Origin: Desulfurococcales archaeon
GTDB taxonomy: Archaea; Thermoproteota; Thermoprotei_A; Sulfolobales; Desulfurococcaceae
Assembly (NCBI GenBank): GCA_015520735.1
Contig: WAPN01000033.1
Location: 41,778-105,777 of the forward strand
Length of the DNA stretch: 64,000 nucleotides
Direction: 5' to 3'
Within the stretch, counting starts at the first letter, position 1, and the number at the start of each line of letters is the position of its first letter. The translations under genes were made by a program, and so were the position numbers. Below, one piece after another: positions 51,717 through 60,550 of the stretch. The notes beneath the pieces are model-generated. The model was given only the letters and a program-made list of their open reading frames with translations. It searched no databases and was not told the origin of the DNA.

Positions 51717-52772
51717 TCACCCTGGAGTATTCTTCAGGACGAACTCGAGCCCCTCTTTTATGACGCGCATTCGTGCCGACGCGGTGCCTCCATACTCTAT
51801 TATTGTCTCCATGTTCGGGACGACTCTATGGTTAGCTACAGGATAGAACACAGCATTGATATCTACTGGCTCCACGGCATCTGCTCCCCTTACTGCAGCG
51901 TGTGCCTTAGCCGCTTTCATTAGTGCTATGCCTGCACGTGGGCTCAGCCCTAGCTCGAAATACTTGGATACAGGCTCCATGATCTCCGGTCTTGTTGCTC
52001 GGACAAGCCTAGCAGTATAGTCGAGCATGTCTTCAGGAACAACTATCTTCTCTGCAACTATTTCCTGGGATTTAACAACCCACTCGGGCTCGACGACTGG
52101 TTCGAGCTCCTCAAGGGGCTCTCTAAGTCTCCTAGAGTGAAGTCTGAGGATTTCCTTTTCTTCCTCGAGGCTCTCCGGATAACCAATTATTATCCTCATG
52201 AGAAACCTGTCGAGCTGGGCTTCGGGGAGGGGATAGGTTCCCTCCTGCTCGATAGGGTTCTGGGTTGCGAGTACAAAGAAGAACTTATTTCTTGCCCTAT
52301 CTTCGAGTGGATAGGTCTTGTCCCCTATGGTTACCTCTCGCTCCTGCATCGCCTGTAGCATGGCGGACTGTGTTCTAGGAGTTGCACGGTTTATCTCATC
52401 AGCCAAGACTATATAGGCGAAGATCGGGCCGAGCCTTGGTTCGAAGTCTAGTGTTTTGGGATTATATATGAGACTACCTATTATATCGGACGGCATGAGA
52501 TCCGGAGTAAACTGTATTCTAGAGAAACCCTTATAGGGAACACCGTTTAACTCAACGATTTCCGTCTCGTTAAGCCCCAGCAGTCTCGTGAGGGATCGAG
52601 CCATCGTCGTCTTGGCTACTCCTGGGACCCCCTCCAACAATACATGGCCATTAGCTAGGAGGGATATAAGGATATACTTGATCTCTTCATCATATCCTAT
52701 GACGGCATTCCTCATATTTTCAAGAATTTCTTTTGCGCCTCTAACCACGTAGTCAACATCATGAGATTCCAT
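51717..52772 (-). CDS. MoxR-family AAA+ ATPase
   Basis: 351 residues. AAA+ chaperone of the MoxR group: Walker A GVPGVAKTT, Walker B IVLADEINRATPRTQSAMLQAMQE, sensor ATQNPIEQEGTYPLPEAQLDRF and arginine finger region. In other organisms MoxR with DUF58 and VWA proteins assembles or activates large complexes. Here it sits between the ABC exporter and the hypothetical gene, with DUF58 divergent 1 kb away and VWA genes 2.5 kb away. Start ATG 52772. Confidence 0.94.
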   Translation of the reverse strand: MESHDVDYVVRGAKEILENMRNAVIGYDEEIKYILISLLANGHVLLEGVPGVAKTTMARSLTRLLGLNETEIVELNGVPYKGFSRIQFTPDLMPSDIIGSLIYNPKTLDFEPRLGPIFAYIVLADEINRATPRTQSAMLQAMQEREVTIGDKTYPLEDRARNKFFFVLATQNPIEQEGTYPLPEAQLDRFLMRIIIGYPESLEEEKEILRLHSRRLREPLEELEPVVEPEWVVKSQEIVAEKIVVPEDMLDYTARLVRATRPEIMEPVSKYFELGLSPRAGIALMKAAKAHAAVRGADAVEPVDINAVFYPVANHRVVPNMETIIEYGGTASARMRVIKEGLEFVLKNTPG

Positions 52773-52791
52773 GGTTCCCGAAGCACCCCCG

Positions 52792-53655
52792 CTACTTCGT
52801 CAATATAATATCGCCGATTTTGAGAATTGATGACCAGGGAACATCATGAAATGTGAGAGGAGATTCCTCAACATATTCTTCTAGAATATTCAGGGCATCA
52901 CTGCATTCATGTTTTGCGATAATTCTTTTCACATCATCTAGTAAGGCAAGCGGTAGCTTCCTATTGATTAGTGGGTCTCGCCACTCCGCTAAAGCCTCAT
53001 AGAGCTTTGAATATCCTTTCTCCTTCAATCGGCGCAGGAAAGCAAGCCACTTGATCTCCCCCCGTCTCTCTAGGCTTTCGCATCTTAATCCAGGCTCGCC
53101 TGGGCCAACCACTATTTCCTTCGCATACCCTAGTATCCCTTTTTCGAGACTAATTACTAGCTTATCCATGATCACGTCTGGATCCAGAACCGTTTCTGAG
53201 CCTCTGCCTCTTCCCCTATACTTGGCTTCCCTCGGCGTGTCCAGCACAATTGCAACGAGCTTTCCCGAGGGCGTCTGAGACATAGATATCAGTTTGATCT
53301 CGCTTGGCTCAATAAATGATTTCAGTAAGGAAATATTCTGTTTGGCTCTCCTATACGGTATATCGAGGCCTTTCTCCTTGGCAAGAGCGACCAGCTCTTC
53401 CAGGCTGGCCTCGTTCTCTTTTTCTTTGATTCCCAATATCTTCGCGAGCTTCTCATAGTCAGGATACACATTATCCGTTTCGATCTCAACACAAATCTTC
53501 AACCTAACCCAGCCGTTCTTGACTGCTAAGCCGCAAACCTTACCGAAAAACAGTGCCTCGGAGTCGTATACATCGGCATTCATAAGCTCATTAATACTGT
53601 AGAACCTCAATATCTGCCACCGCCCAGTTATCCATTTATCTAGGGGAGACTTCAT
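52792..53655 (-). CDS. Hypothetical protein of the MoxR cluster, 287 aa
   Basis: No family recognised. N-terminal region has a strand pair around DSEALFFGKVCGLAVK, possibly a PRC-barrel-like fold, then helices and a basic segment (REAKYRGRGRGSETVLDPD) near the centre, and an all-helix C-terminal third. No membrane spans. The ATG 53655 is placed about 21 bases after a TATA-like stretch (53671-53680) on the minus strand; a much longer frame to 53754 would overlap the divergent DUF58 gene and its promoter. The 19-base gap to moxR suggests one operon. Confidence 0.68.
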   Translation of the reverse strand: MKSPLDKWITGRWQILRFYSINELMNADVYDSEALFFGKVCGLAVKNGWVRLKICVEIETDNVYPDYEKLAKILGIKEKENEASLEELVALAKEKGLDIPYRRAKQNISLLKSFIEPSEIKLISMSQTPSGKLVAIVLDTPREAKYRGRGRGSETVLDPDVIMDKLVISLEKGILGYAKEIVVGPGEPGLRCESLERRGEIKWLAFLRRLKEKGYSKLYEALAEWRDPLINRKLPLALLDDVKRIIAKHECSDALNILEEYVEESPLTFHDVPWSSILKIGDIILTK

Positions 53656-53670
53656 ATAAAAACATGATTC

Positions 53671-53680
53671 TATATTTAAT
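53671..53680. promoter_or_regulatory. Divergent TATA-rich element between the MoxR cluster and DUF58
   Basis: TATATTTAAT (plus) / ATTAAATATA (minus) lies about 33 bases before ATG 53708 and about 21 bases before ATG 53655. It may drive both the MoxR cluster and the DUF58 gene. A second AT-rich stretch (TTATAG, 53687-53692) is nearby. Confidence 0.4.
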
Positions 53681-53707
53681 ACATTGTTATAGTTGGTGCA
53701 ATAAATC

Positions 53708-54601
53708 ATGAGTGATATATGCAATGCATCGAGACAAGCCATTAGGATGGGCATAGTGGACGCCTATGCACTACTACAGGGTAGTAGTAGGTCTAGGATC
53801 AAGGGGGAAGGAATAGAGTACGTTGACTTCAGACCTTACATGCCAGGTGATGATGTAAGATATGTTGATTGGAGAATGAGTGCTAGGAGGACTGGCCCTG
53901 GGAAAACCATTGATCTAGTTATAAAGGAGTTTATGAGCGAGAAAATAGTCAATACACTCATAGCTGTAGACATGTCCTCCCCAATGAACTTTAGAGGCAA
54001 GATAGCCGGGTCCCTGTACACGGCATCACTAATGACTAGCCTTGCAAATATGCTCGAAGATAGAGTTCTTATTGGGATCATAAAAGATGACCATTACAAA
54101 GTATATGCTCCACAGAGGCCAAGAGAAGCGATCTACTATCTCGTTAATACTGTGTGTAAGGAAAATCCTGGTGGTGGAGAAATAGATTCTGCCATATTAT
54201 TTGGCGATATGGTTAGGAAGACAAGGATGATAAGAGGAGGAGTATTGATCACAGATTATTCACACCAGCCGGACAATATAAAATCATTGAAAAGCATCTT
54301 CAGAGCAAGGGGGCTTGGTGTTGCGCTAATATATATGTATGACTGGTCCGAGATCAATCCTCCTCTCGACAAGGGCTTGATCCCCTTATGTAGTCTTAAT
54401 GAAGAGTGTATAGTGAATGATATCGGAGAAATATACAAGGCTGTAAGAGAGCACGTACAAAGAATACGGGCAATATCTAGGCTCGTAACACCATATACAT
54501 TCAGCTTGGCGGGTCTACAAGGCGCTAGGGCAGAGAAGATAAGGATAATGAATGCCTACATATCTATAAGGACGAGGAAACCACTAGTCTCACTAGGGTG
54601 A
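53708..54601 (+). CDS. DUF58 domain protein
   Basis: 297 residues of the DUF58 family: RSRIKGEGIEYVDFRPYMPGDDVR with DWRMSARR is the family core, and AVDMSSPMNF later resembles a degenerate VWA MIDAS (DxSxx). DUF58 proteins usually lie beside MoxR. Start ATG 53708. Ends with a 4-base overlap (GTGA) with moaB. Cytoplasmic, possibly with envelope interaction. It is divergent from the unknown gene and MoxR, and completes the MoxR-DUF58-VWA set. Confidence 0.87.
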   Translation: MSDICNASRQAIRMGIVDAYALLQGSSRSRIKGEGIEYVDFRPYMPGDDVRYVDWRMSARRTGPGKTIDLVIKEFMSEKIVNTLIAVDMSSPMNFRGKIAGSLYTASLMTSLANMLEDRVLIGIIKDDHYKVYAPQRPREAIYYLVNTVCKENPGGGEIDSAILFGDMVRKTRMIRGGVLITDYSHQPDNIKSLKSIFRARGLGVALIYMYDWSEINPPLDKGLIPLCSLNEECIVNDIGEIYKAVREHVQRIRAISRLVTPYTFSLAGLQGARAEKIRIMNAYISIRTRKPLVSLG

Positions 54602-55116
54602 AGATCGTGGAGAATACTCTGAAAGCAGGCATAATAGTTGTAAGTGACACAGTTTATGAGGGACGCAAACAAGATGTCAGCGGAGAAGTAGCCCGTGAGA
54701 TCCTCTCGTCCAAAGGCTACCACGTAGTTGCTAAAATAGTGGTTCCCAATAGATACAGGGAAATACTACGTGCAATCAACGAACTGTTTGGGAAGACAGA
54801 CTTCATAATAGCCATAGGAGGCACTGGTCCAAGCCCCAGAGACATAACGGTAGACGTTGTAGAAAGCATTGCGTGGAGGAAAATACCGGGATTCGGCGAG
54901 ATATTCAGGCTAAGATCCTATGAGGAAATAGGGATGCGAGGAGCAATCTCTAGGGCAGAGCTATTCATACTGGCCAACGGCACCCCAGTCGCTGTGACCC
55001 CTGGCTCTACAGCGGCCGTCAAATTAGCTCTGAGCTTACTCCTAGAAGTAATAGATCATCTTGTCGAGGAGTCGCGTAGGTATGAGGGACAACACCGTGT
55101 CCACGTGGAGAAGTAG
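54598..55116 (+). CDS. moaB: Molybdopterin adenylyltransferase MoaB/MogA-type
   Basis: 172 residues. Adenylates molybdopterin before metal insertion. Family motifs: VVSDTVYEGRKQDVSG near residues 15-30, IAIGGTGPSPRDITVDVVE and ILANGTPVAVTPGSTAAVK. GTG 54598 overlaps the DUF58 stop by 4 bases (GTGA), so translation is coupled. It complements MoeA at 45071-46306 in tungsto/molybdopterin synthesis. Bacterial MogA versus archaeal MoaB cannot be separated by eye; archaea normally have MoaB. Confidence 0.92.
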   Translation: MKIVENTLKAGIIVVSDTVYEGRKQDVSGEVAREILSSKGYHVVAKIVVPNRYREILRAINELFGKTDFIIAIGGTGPSPRDITVDVVESIAWRKIPGFGEIFRLRSYEEIGMRGAISRAELFILANGTPVAVTPGSTAAVKLALSLLLEVIDHLVEESRRYEGQHRVHVEK

Positions 55117-55147
55117 AGAGGAAGAAAAAGATGGAGATATATTTTTA

Positions 55148-56422
55148 TCAACCAGTGACGTTGACGCCGTAGAATTCCTTAGCGGCTTTGAAGAATTCTT
55201 CCGGGGAAGCCGTTATTGTTGGCGCATCCCCAGTGGTCTTCTTGACTATATCGGGGTCCTTTAAGCCGTGACCTGTTACTAGCACAACTATTGTCTCGTC
55301 CCTGTCGACCTTGCCTTCCTTGAGGGCCTTGATAAGGCCTGCAAGGCCTGCGGCGCCGCTGGGCTCGGCGAATATGCCCTCCATGCTCGCCAATAGCTTC
55401 ATAGCCTCAATTATCTCTGGGTCACTTACTACTACGCCGTAACCATTTGTCCTATATAGTGCTCTTAGGCCCGCGTCGCCATCCCATGGGAATGTGTCCT
55501 CTAGGCCGGTTGCCACGGTCTCCGGCGGCTTCTCCCAAGGCCTTATCTTATCCGGGTCGGCACGTTCCATCCAGGCCCTGACGAACGGATGGTTGCCCTC
55601 AGGCTGTACTGCCACCATCTTGGGATACTTGTCTATCCAGCCAACATTGTTCCAGTCCCTGAACCCATTATAGACTCCTGTTAATAGGCTGGCGGCGCCT
55701 GTAGGTATGAAGACCTGGTCCGGCACCCGTAGCCCTAGCTGCTCAACTATTTCCATAGCGATAGTCTTAGGTCCCTCGATCTGGTATGGGTTGAACGGCC
55801 CGAAGCTAGGGGACGGATAGAATCCATAGTTCTCTGCCAGTAGGCGCATCATTTTAACAGTCGGGTCTTCGGCCTCCGTCCATTTTACCCTAAACACCTT
55901 GGCCCCGTAGAATAGTAGCTGGGCGATTTTGCCGTACCCAGCGAAGTCGGGGACGAAGGCGTATACTTCTATCCCGGCCCGAGCACCGTAGGCGGCTAGA
56001 GCGGCCGCTGCATTACCACTGCTGGCGACTGCAGCTCGTTTAAAGCCGAAGTACTTTGCCATGCTCACGGATACACTCATGCATCTATCCTTGAAGCTAC
56101 CCGTAGGGTTACGGGTCTCTTCCTTCAGATATAGGTTTTTGAGGCCTAGATGCTCGGCGAGCCTCTTAGCTTTTATAAGGGGCGTATAGCCCTCACCTAG
56201 GCTGACAATGTATTTCTCGTCGGGTACCGGTAGGAACTCCTTGTATCTCCACATATTCTTGTCTCTCTTCTTGATTTCGTCGAGGCTTATCGCCTCCTTT
56301 ATGGCCTCATAGTCATATATTATGTCGAGTCTCCCTAGATCCTTTTTACGGCACATGACTGGTTTATCTTCTAGCCTGTATATGGTTCCACAACGACTAC
56401 ATTTCAGGTACTGGACATACAC
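55148..56422 (-). CDS. thrC: Threonine synthase
   Basis: Converts O-phosphohomoserine to threonine with pyridoxal phosphate. About 424 residues: N-terminal zinc-ribbon-like LKCSRCGTIYRLED with a Cys at 24, PLP lysine motif ETRNPTGSFKDRC, SGNAAAALAAYGARAG, GAASLLTGVYNGF phosphate cup and EPSGAAGLAGL. GTG 56422 is chosen: GGGTG lies 8 bases upstream and the family N-terminus aligns; the frame continues upstream 54 codons without similarity. Convergent with moaB (31 bases gap). Confidence 0.94.
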   Translation of the reverse strand: MYVQYLKCSRCGTIYRLEDKPVMCRKKDLGRLDIIYDYEAIKEAISLDEIKKRDKNMWRYKEFLPVPDEKYIVSLGEGYTPLIKAKRLAEHLGLKNLYLKEETRNPTGSFKDRCMSVSVSMAKYFGFKRAAVASSGNAAAALAAYGARAGIEVYAFVPDFAGYGKIAQLLFYGAKVFRVKWTEAEDPTVKMMRLLAENYGFYPSPSFGPFNPYQIEGPKTIAMEIVEQLGLRVPDQVFIPTGAASLLTGVYNGFRDWNNVGWIDKYPKMVAVQPEGNHPFVRAWMERADPDKIRPWEKPPETVATGLEDTFPWDGDAGLRALYRTNGYGVVVSDPEIIEAMKLLASMEGIFAEPSGAAGLAGLIKALKEGKVDRDETIVVLVTGHGLKDPDIVKKTTGDAPTITASPEEFFKAAKEFYGVNVTG

Positions 56423-56550
56423 TTCATGGACACCCGCGTGTTTCTCTATTCCTCTATGGTTGTTGCATATAGGTATTATTGTTATCCATAGGATCATGGA
56501 TAATCGTATTAGCACCCCACGACCATAACCTATCAATAGGGCGCAAGATA

Positions 56551-57267
56551 TTGGCACGGCACACGAAAAAGGAAAAGCATGCAATATGCTTCGAGATCCA
56601 GGACGCCATGAAGCGTACTGGGTGCCCTATCTGCAGTATTCTGAGAGATCTAGAAGAGGATACGATCAAGTACATGCTGTACAGCCAAGTAAATGATCCA
56701 GCCGTCCGCAGGAAGCTAAGGCAAAGCCTTGGCCTTTGCCCTTATCATGCATGGCTTCTAGCGGACATTGTAAGAGGGAATCCCGAGATTGATCTCCTCG
56801 GTCCATCGATAATATATGAGGATATGCTTAGAACATATCTTGAAGAAGGGAAAAACAGTAATGGCGAGTGCTTCCTATGTGCTAAAACAAGGGAGTTTGA
56901 GAGGATTTATATTGAAGAGATGGCTTCATGCATCGAGATAGATCCGACTATGTTGGACGAGTATAGTAGGAGTCGTTCGATACTGTGCCGTAGACACTAT
57001 GAAATGCTTTTAAACTGTCTCGACGGGGTACTAAGAGCCAAGCTAGAAGAGATACAACGTGGGAAACTTGAAAGAATAATTCATAATCTTTCGGAGTATA
57101 TTAGGAAGCAGGATTACAGGGTCAAAGAACCCCCGACATACGATGAGGCCCGGGCCTGGCTGGACGCGATAACATTTCTAAAAGGAGAACGTATATCCAC
57201 TAATATCTATTCAAGAGAGGAGGCCAGGGTTAAGCATAAGAGGCGTAGACGTCTATTCTCGTTCTAG
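56551..57267 (+). CDS. Cys/His-rich protein, DUF6062-like
   Basis: About 238 residues. Two repeats of a CxxC then CxxH pattern: CPICSIL ... LCPYHAWLL in the first half and CFLCAKT ... CRRHYEML in the second, each about 35-75 residues apart. This resembles the DUF6062 family seen in bacteria, in which it probably binds two metal ions or Fe-S clusters. C-terminus is very basic (KHKRRRRLF). The start is uncertain: TTG 56551 gives about 20 residues before the first motif; ATG 56608 cuts close. Divergent from thrC. Confidence 0.68.
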   Translation: MARHTKKEKHAICFEIQDAMKRTGCPICSILRDLEEDTIKYMLYSQVNDPAVRRKLRQSLGLCPYHAWLLADIVRGNPEIDLLGPSIIYEDMLRTYLEEGKNSNGECFLCAKTREFERIYIEEMASCIEIDPTMLDEYSRSRSILCRRHYEMLLNCLDGVLRAKLEEIQRGKLERIIHNLSEYIRKQDYRVKEPPTYDEARAWLDAITFLKGERISTNIYSREEARVKHKRRRRLFSF

Positions 57268-57570
57268 GTAATGCCATGTAGAATTACGTACAGGGCCCTC
57301 GATACCCGTCATCAAGAGCTCTTCTATTTCCTCCTCATCTAGAAGTATCCTGGCAAGCTTCAAAACATTGTCCATTGAAGGGTTTCGCCTAACACTCCTA
57401 ATTAGTCCGGGATGATATTCTTTAGAATATATCATAGACCTAATTATGTCTTCGAGCAATCTCCTACCATCACTATTCAGTATATCACTGCTAAAGTATA
57501 TCCTATAGCCCCTCAGTAGTTTTCTCATCAAGTTTTCAGCGTATTCTCGATAACCGGTCAATGCTTCCAT
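57253..57570 (-). CDS. Hypothetical helical protein, 105 aa
   Basis: No family recognised. Small, helical, with a charged C-terminus (LARILLDEEEIEELL). No membrane span. Its 3' end overlaps that of the Cys/His-rich gene by 15 bases. Upstream is a divergent gap to the DUF996 gene that contains AT-rich promoter material. Confidence 0.62.
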   Translation of the reverse strand: MEALTGYREYAENLMRKLLRGYRIYFSSDILNSDGRRLLEDIIRSMIYSKEYHPGLIRSVRRNPSMDNVLKLARILLDEEEIEELLMTGIEGPVRNSTWHYLERE

Positions 57571-57625
57571 CCATTTCTCGAAAAAATAATATAAAGTTAA
57601 GGATTATTATAGCCTAGGTGTAAAT

Positions 57626-58258
57626 ATGATCAGCTCTCCAACTGGCCAAGTAAGAAGCAAACACTTCATAGATGCCATGGGAAAATTAAAAGAAGCAGCA
57701 CTGCTAATGATCATTGGTAATATCCTGATATCAATTGGTGCAGTTTCAATATTTCCTGCGGTCATTACCGGGTTTCATGGTTTGACCATAGGACTGATCT
57801 CCGGCGCAGTAGCAATTGTAGGCTTGATCATCATATTGATCGCGCTTTACATGCATGTAGTTCCCTCCTTCGAGTTGCTAAGGAGTTATAAGCCCAGACT
57901 CTACGGTACTGCAGCAACTCTTGTAAGAATAGGATATGTCTGGGGAGCAATACTGCTGATAATAGGTATTATAACATTGATCATAATAATTGGCGCAGTA
58001 ATGTTAATAATAGGCCTAATCCTCTTGTTGCTCGGTAAAATAGGGATAATCATAGGCATGTTCCAGGTAAACAGTGAAATAGGAGAGTCAATGTTCTTGG
58101 TCGCAGGTATATTGTTTCTAATAGGACTATTCGTGCCTTTCCTATCATTTATAGGGTGGATAATAGTATATACTGCAGCGGATTCTGCTGTAGCAAGATA
58201 TATGGAAAAAACGGAAATGCAACCGAGACAACCGTCTGAGTCAATAGACCTTATATAG
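57626..58258 (+). CDS. DUF996 family membrane protein
   Basis: 210 residues with about five membrane spans, Ile/Gly-rich, the last with a LFVPFLSFIGWIIVYTAA stretch; N-terminal cytoplasmic helix (GKLKEAALLMIIG). DUF996 is a small archaeal membrane family of unknown function. ATG 57626. C-terminal cytoplasmic tail is polar (MEKTEMQPRQPSES). Monocistronic. Confidence 0.8.
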   Translation: MISSPTGQVRSKHFIDAMGKLKEAALLMIIGNILISIGAVSIFPAVITGFHGLTIGLISGAVAIVGLIIILIALYMHVVPSFELLRSYKPRLYGTAATLVRIGYVWGAILLIIGIITLIIIIGAVMLIIGLILLLLGKIGIIIGMFQVNSEIGESMFLVAGILFLIGLFVPFLSFIGWIIVYTAADSAVARYMEKTEMQPRQPSESIDLI

Positions 58259-58306
58259 ATCAGGTACTAGTGGCCAGTTTTAATGCATATGAAGTTTTTG
58301 TCAAGA

Positions 58307-58744
58307 TCAATCAATAACCCGGGTTTTTGGAAGATATATGTGTATTGACACAACAGCTACAAATAATCTACAGTCCTTGTAGCCTATGGTTTCTAGTCCT
58401 CCCTTCACTGGATAAACATATAGTTTCACAGGTTTTACAGGCAGTAACTCCCAGATCTTGGCTGGATCAATATCTTCGGGCTCAGGGACTCCTATATCCA
58501 TTATTATAATTGAATCCTTAAGACCATAAGTGCCGAGCTCGTCAGGGGCTGGTATGCAAACTCTGTGTATTATATCATTGATTGCTCTCGCCACAGCAAC
58601 CATTGCTTCGGCGTGCAATAGATCAATGCCTATGCCGGTCTCTATTATTAGGCGCCCATAACCCTTATTCTTGAGATCTATATGTATCCTCAGCCTTTCC
58701 CCGGGAGATCTAATCAAAAAATAATTTTTATTCACCGAGAACAT
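58307..58744 (-). CDS. Hypothetical protein, 145 aa
   Basis: No family recognised. Mixed alpha/beta with N-terminal strand NYFLIRSPGERLRIHIDL and an acidic turn (PEPEDIDPAKIW). ATG 58744 lies about 26 bases after a GTATTTACAA element (minus strand), a leaderless start; GTG 58747 is an alternative. It is downstream, on the same strand, of the M32 peptidase gene by 15 bases, so the start element may be internal to that operon. Confidence 0.65.
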   Translation of the reverse strand: MFSVNKNYFLIRSPGERLRIHIDLKNKGYGRLIIETGIGIDLLHAEAMVAVARAINDIIHRVCIPAPDELGTYGLKDSIIIMDIGVPEPEDIDPAKIWELLPVKPVKLYVYPVKGGLETIGYKDCRLFVAVVSIHIYLPKTRVID

Positions 58745-58759
58745 CACCCTATGTGAGGG

Positions 58760-60256
58760 TCATTGTAAATACTTCCATTCAAGGTATTCTATGAAGTACT
58801 TGGCCTCATATTCTTCACCGAATGCTTTTCTGAGCAACTCTTTCGGCGCGTAGGTGGAGCCCCACCTATGTATCTTTTCTCTCTGCCACTCTTGGATCGG
58901 CCTGTACTCCTTGTTCCTTATTTTCTCGTAGAGGTCGGGCATGTCTTTGAGAAGGTGGTGTCTCATCTGTGCAGCGACAAGGTTTCCAAGGGTGTATGTT
59001 GGGAAATAGCCTATGCTTCCCATGCTCCAATGTATGTCCTGTAGGACGCCCTCAGAATAGTTTCTAGGCCTTACACCTATAAGATCCTCCATGTATTGGT
59101 TCCATATCTCTGGTAGTTCGTCAACCTTTATTTCCTCGGTCAGCAACTGCTTCTCGAGCTTTGCCCTCAATAATATGTGAAGGTTATAGGTTACTTCATC
59201 CGCCTCCGTTCTTATCAGGCTCGGCCTGACTGTATTGAAGTAATAGTATATGTCTTCGGCATCATAGTCCTTGAGAAAATCGAGGTACTGTTTCAACAGC
59301 GGGGTCAGCACCTCTGCAAACTCCTTGCTTCTCCCTATAATGTTCTCCCAGAACCTTGATTGCCCTTCATGTATGCCCAAGCTTACACCATTACCTATAG
59401 GGGTAACCATTAACCGCTCATCGATCTGTAGCTGATAGAGTGCGTGGCCGAACTCATGAACCACACTAAGTATGCTCCGCTTGAAGTCGAAACCCTCATA
59501 CCTAGTGGTGATCCTTACGTCCTTTATTCCCATCGACTGTGTGAAGGGGTGAGCTGATTCATCGAGCCTTGCTCTACTGCCCAGGGGAAAGGCCAGTATT
59601 TCCAATATTTTCTTGTTAACAATCCTCAGTTTATCTGGATCGTACCTGATTTTTTCGAGCTCATGCTCTGCCGGATATTTGCCTGAGCTCATGATCTTCT
59701 CGAGTATCCTCCTTATTCTTGGCTCGAGGTACCCGAAGATTCTATCAACGTCTCTCGTCCTCAAGCCTTCCTCGAAAAGATCGAGTAATGCGTCGTAGGG
59801 ATGCTCTTCCCAGCCCAGATAATCAGCTATTTTCCGGGCTAGCTTAACGATCTTTTCTAGGTACGGCTTGAATATATTAAAGTCGTTTTTCTCCTTGGCC
59901 ACCCTCCAATATTGCGTAGCTTCTTGGCTTATCCTAGCGTACTCAGCTATTACTTCCGGAGGTACTTTCAGTGCTTTCTCTATGTTCCTCTTAACAACCC
60001 TAATAATGCCTTTTTCATAGTCATTAAGGTCTTCCTGCTTCTCGGCCTTCTCAACAAGTCTTCTTATCTCAGGACTAAGTATGATCTTCTGCTTCAGAAC
60101 AGCTAGCTCTGACTGAGCGATTGCCCGCTCCTGTATCCCCTCTCTAGGCATATAGGTCTCAGCATCCCATCCCATGAGTGCTGAGGCGTGATCCAAGGCC
60201 CATAGGACACGTAGTTTGTTGACCAGTTCTTTTATCACAGGGTTCTGGAATGCCAA
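58760..60256 (-). CDS. M32 metallo-carboxypeptidase (thermostable carboxypeptidase 1)
   Basis: 498 residues, normal for family M32. Zinc-binding HEFGH at about 267-271 and the downstream ligand in GIHEGQSRFWEN (Glu297), followed by EADEVTYNLHIL and IGYFPTYTLGN, all characteristic. It removes C-terminal residues from peptides in the cytoplasm, fitting the Opp importer and CstA. TTG 60256 has AGGTG 7 bases upstream; a longer GTG start at 60292 has none. Confidence 0.95.
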   Translation of the reverse strand: MAFQNPVIKELVNKLRVLWALDHASALMGWDAETYMPREGIQERAIAQSELAVLKQKIILSPEIRRLVEKAEKQEDLNDYEKGIIRVVKRNIEKALKVPPEVIAEYARISQEATQYWRVAKEKNDFNIFKPYLEKIVKLARKIADYLGWEEHPYDALLDLFEEGLRTRDVDRIFGYLEPRIRRILEKIMSSGKYPAEHELEKIRYDPDKLRIVNKKILEILAFPLGSRARLDESAHPFTQSMGIKDVRITTRYEGFDFKRSILSVVHEFGHALYQLQIDERLMVTPIGNGVSLGIHEGQSRFWENIIGRSKEFAEVLTPLLKQYLDFLKDYDAEDIYYYFNTVRPSLIRTEADEVTYNLHILLRAKLEKQLLTEEIKVDELPEIWNQYMEDLIGVRPRNYSEGVLQDIHWSMGSIGYFPTYTLGNLVAAQMRHHLLKDMPDLYEKIRNKEYRPIQEWQREKIHRWGSTYAPKELLRKAFGEEYEAKYFIEYLEWKYLQ

Positions 60257-60550
60257 GATCGTGCACCTATTACGTTGTATTAGTTTTACCACAACGTATT
60301 ACTTGGCGATCTCGATATTATAAACGAATTGTTCCGGCGTCATTCTAATGTCTGTTCATGGCCTGTTATATGATTAGATGTTTCAACTATTGATTCATAG
60401 TTCTTGATATACTGATTCTGTGATTAGCGATAAGAGTAGAATTTATGTATTTAAGCTTGGTTAAAGTAATTATAACGGATTTATAGCCGATAATAAAGTT
60501 TATCTTTTATTTCTAAATAGTATTATGTATACAAAAGAATTCTACCTCGG
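60257..60550. promoter_or_regulatory. Divergent promoter region between M32 peptidase and cstA
   Basis: About 290 AT-rich bases between two divergent genes. Rightward candidates are TTTCTAAATAGTATTA (60510-60525) and GTATACAAAAG (60526-60536), 20-34 bases before the cstA GTG. No tRNA or repeat seen. Such length is unusual here and could hold regulatory sites for peptide-responsive control. Confidence 0.4.

Noticed and set aside
56423..56584. N-terminal extension of the threonine synthase frame with apparent hydrophobic segment
   Set aside because: The family starts near the zinc-ribbon segment; GGGTG supports GTG 56422. The hydrophobic look is not a signal peptide of a cytoplasmic enzyme.
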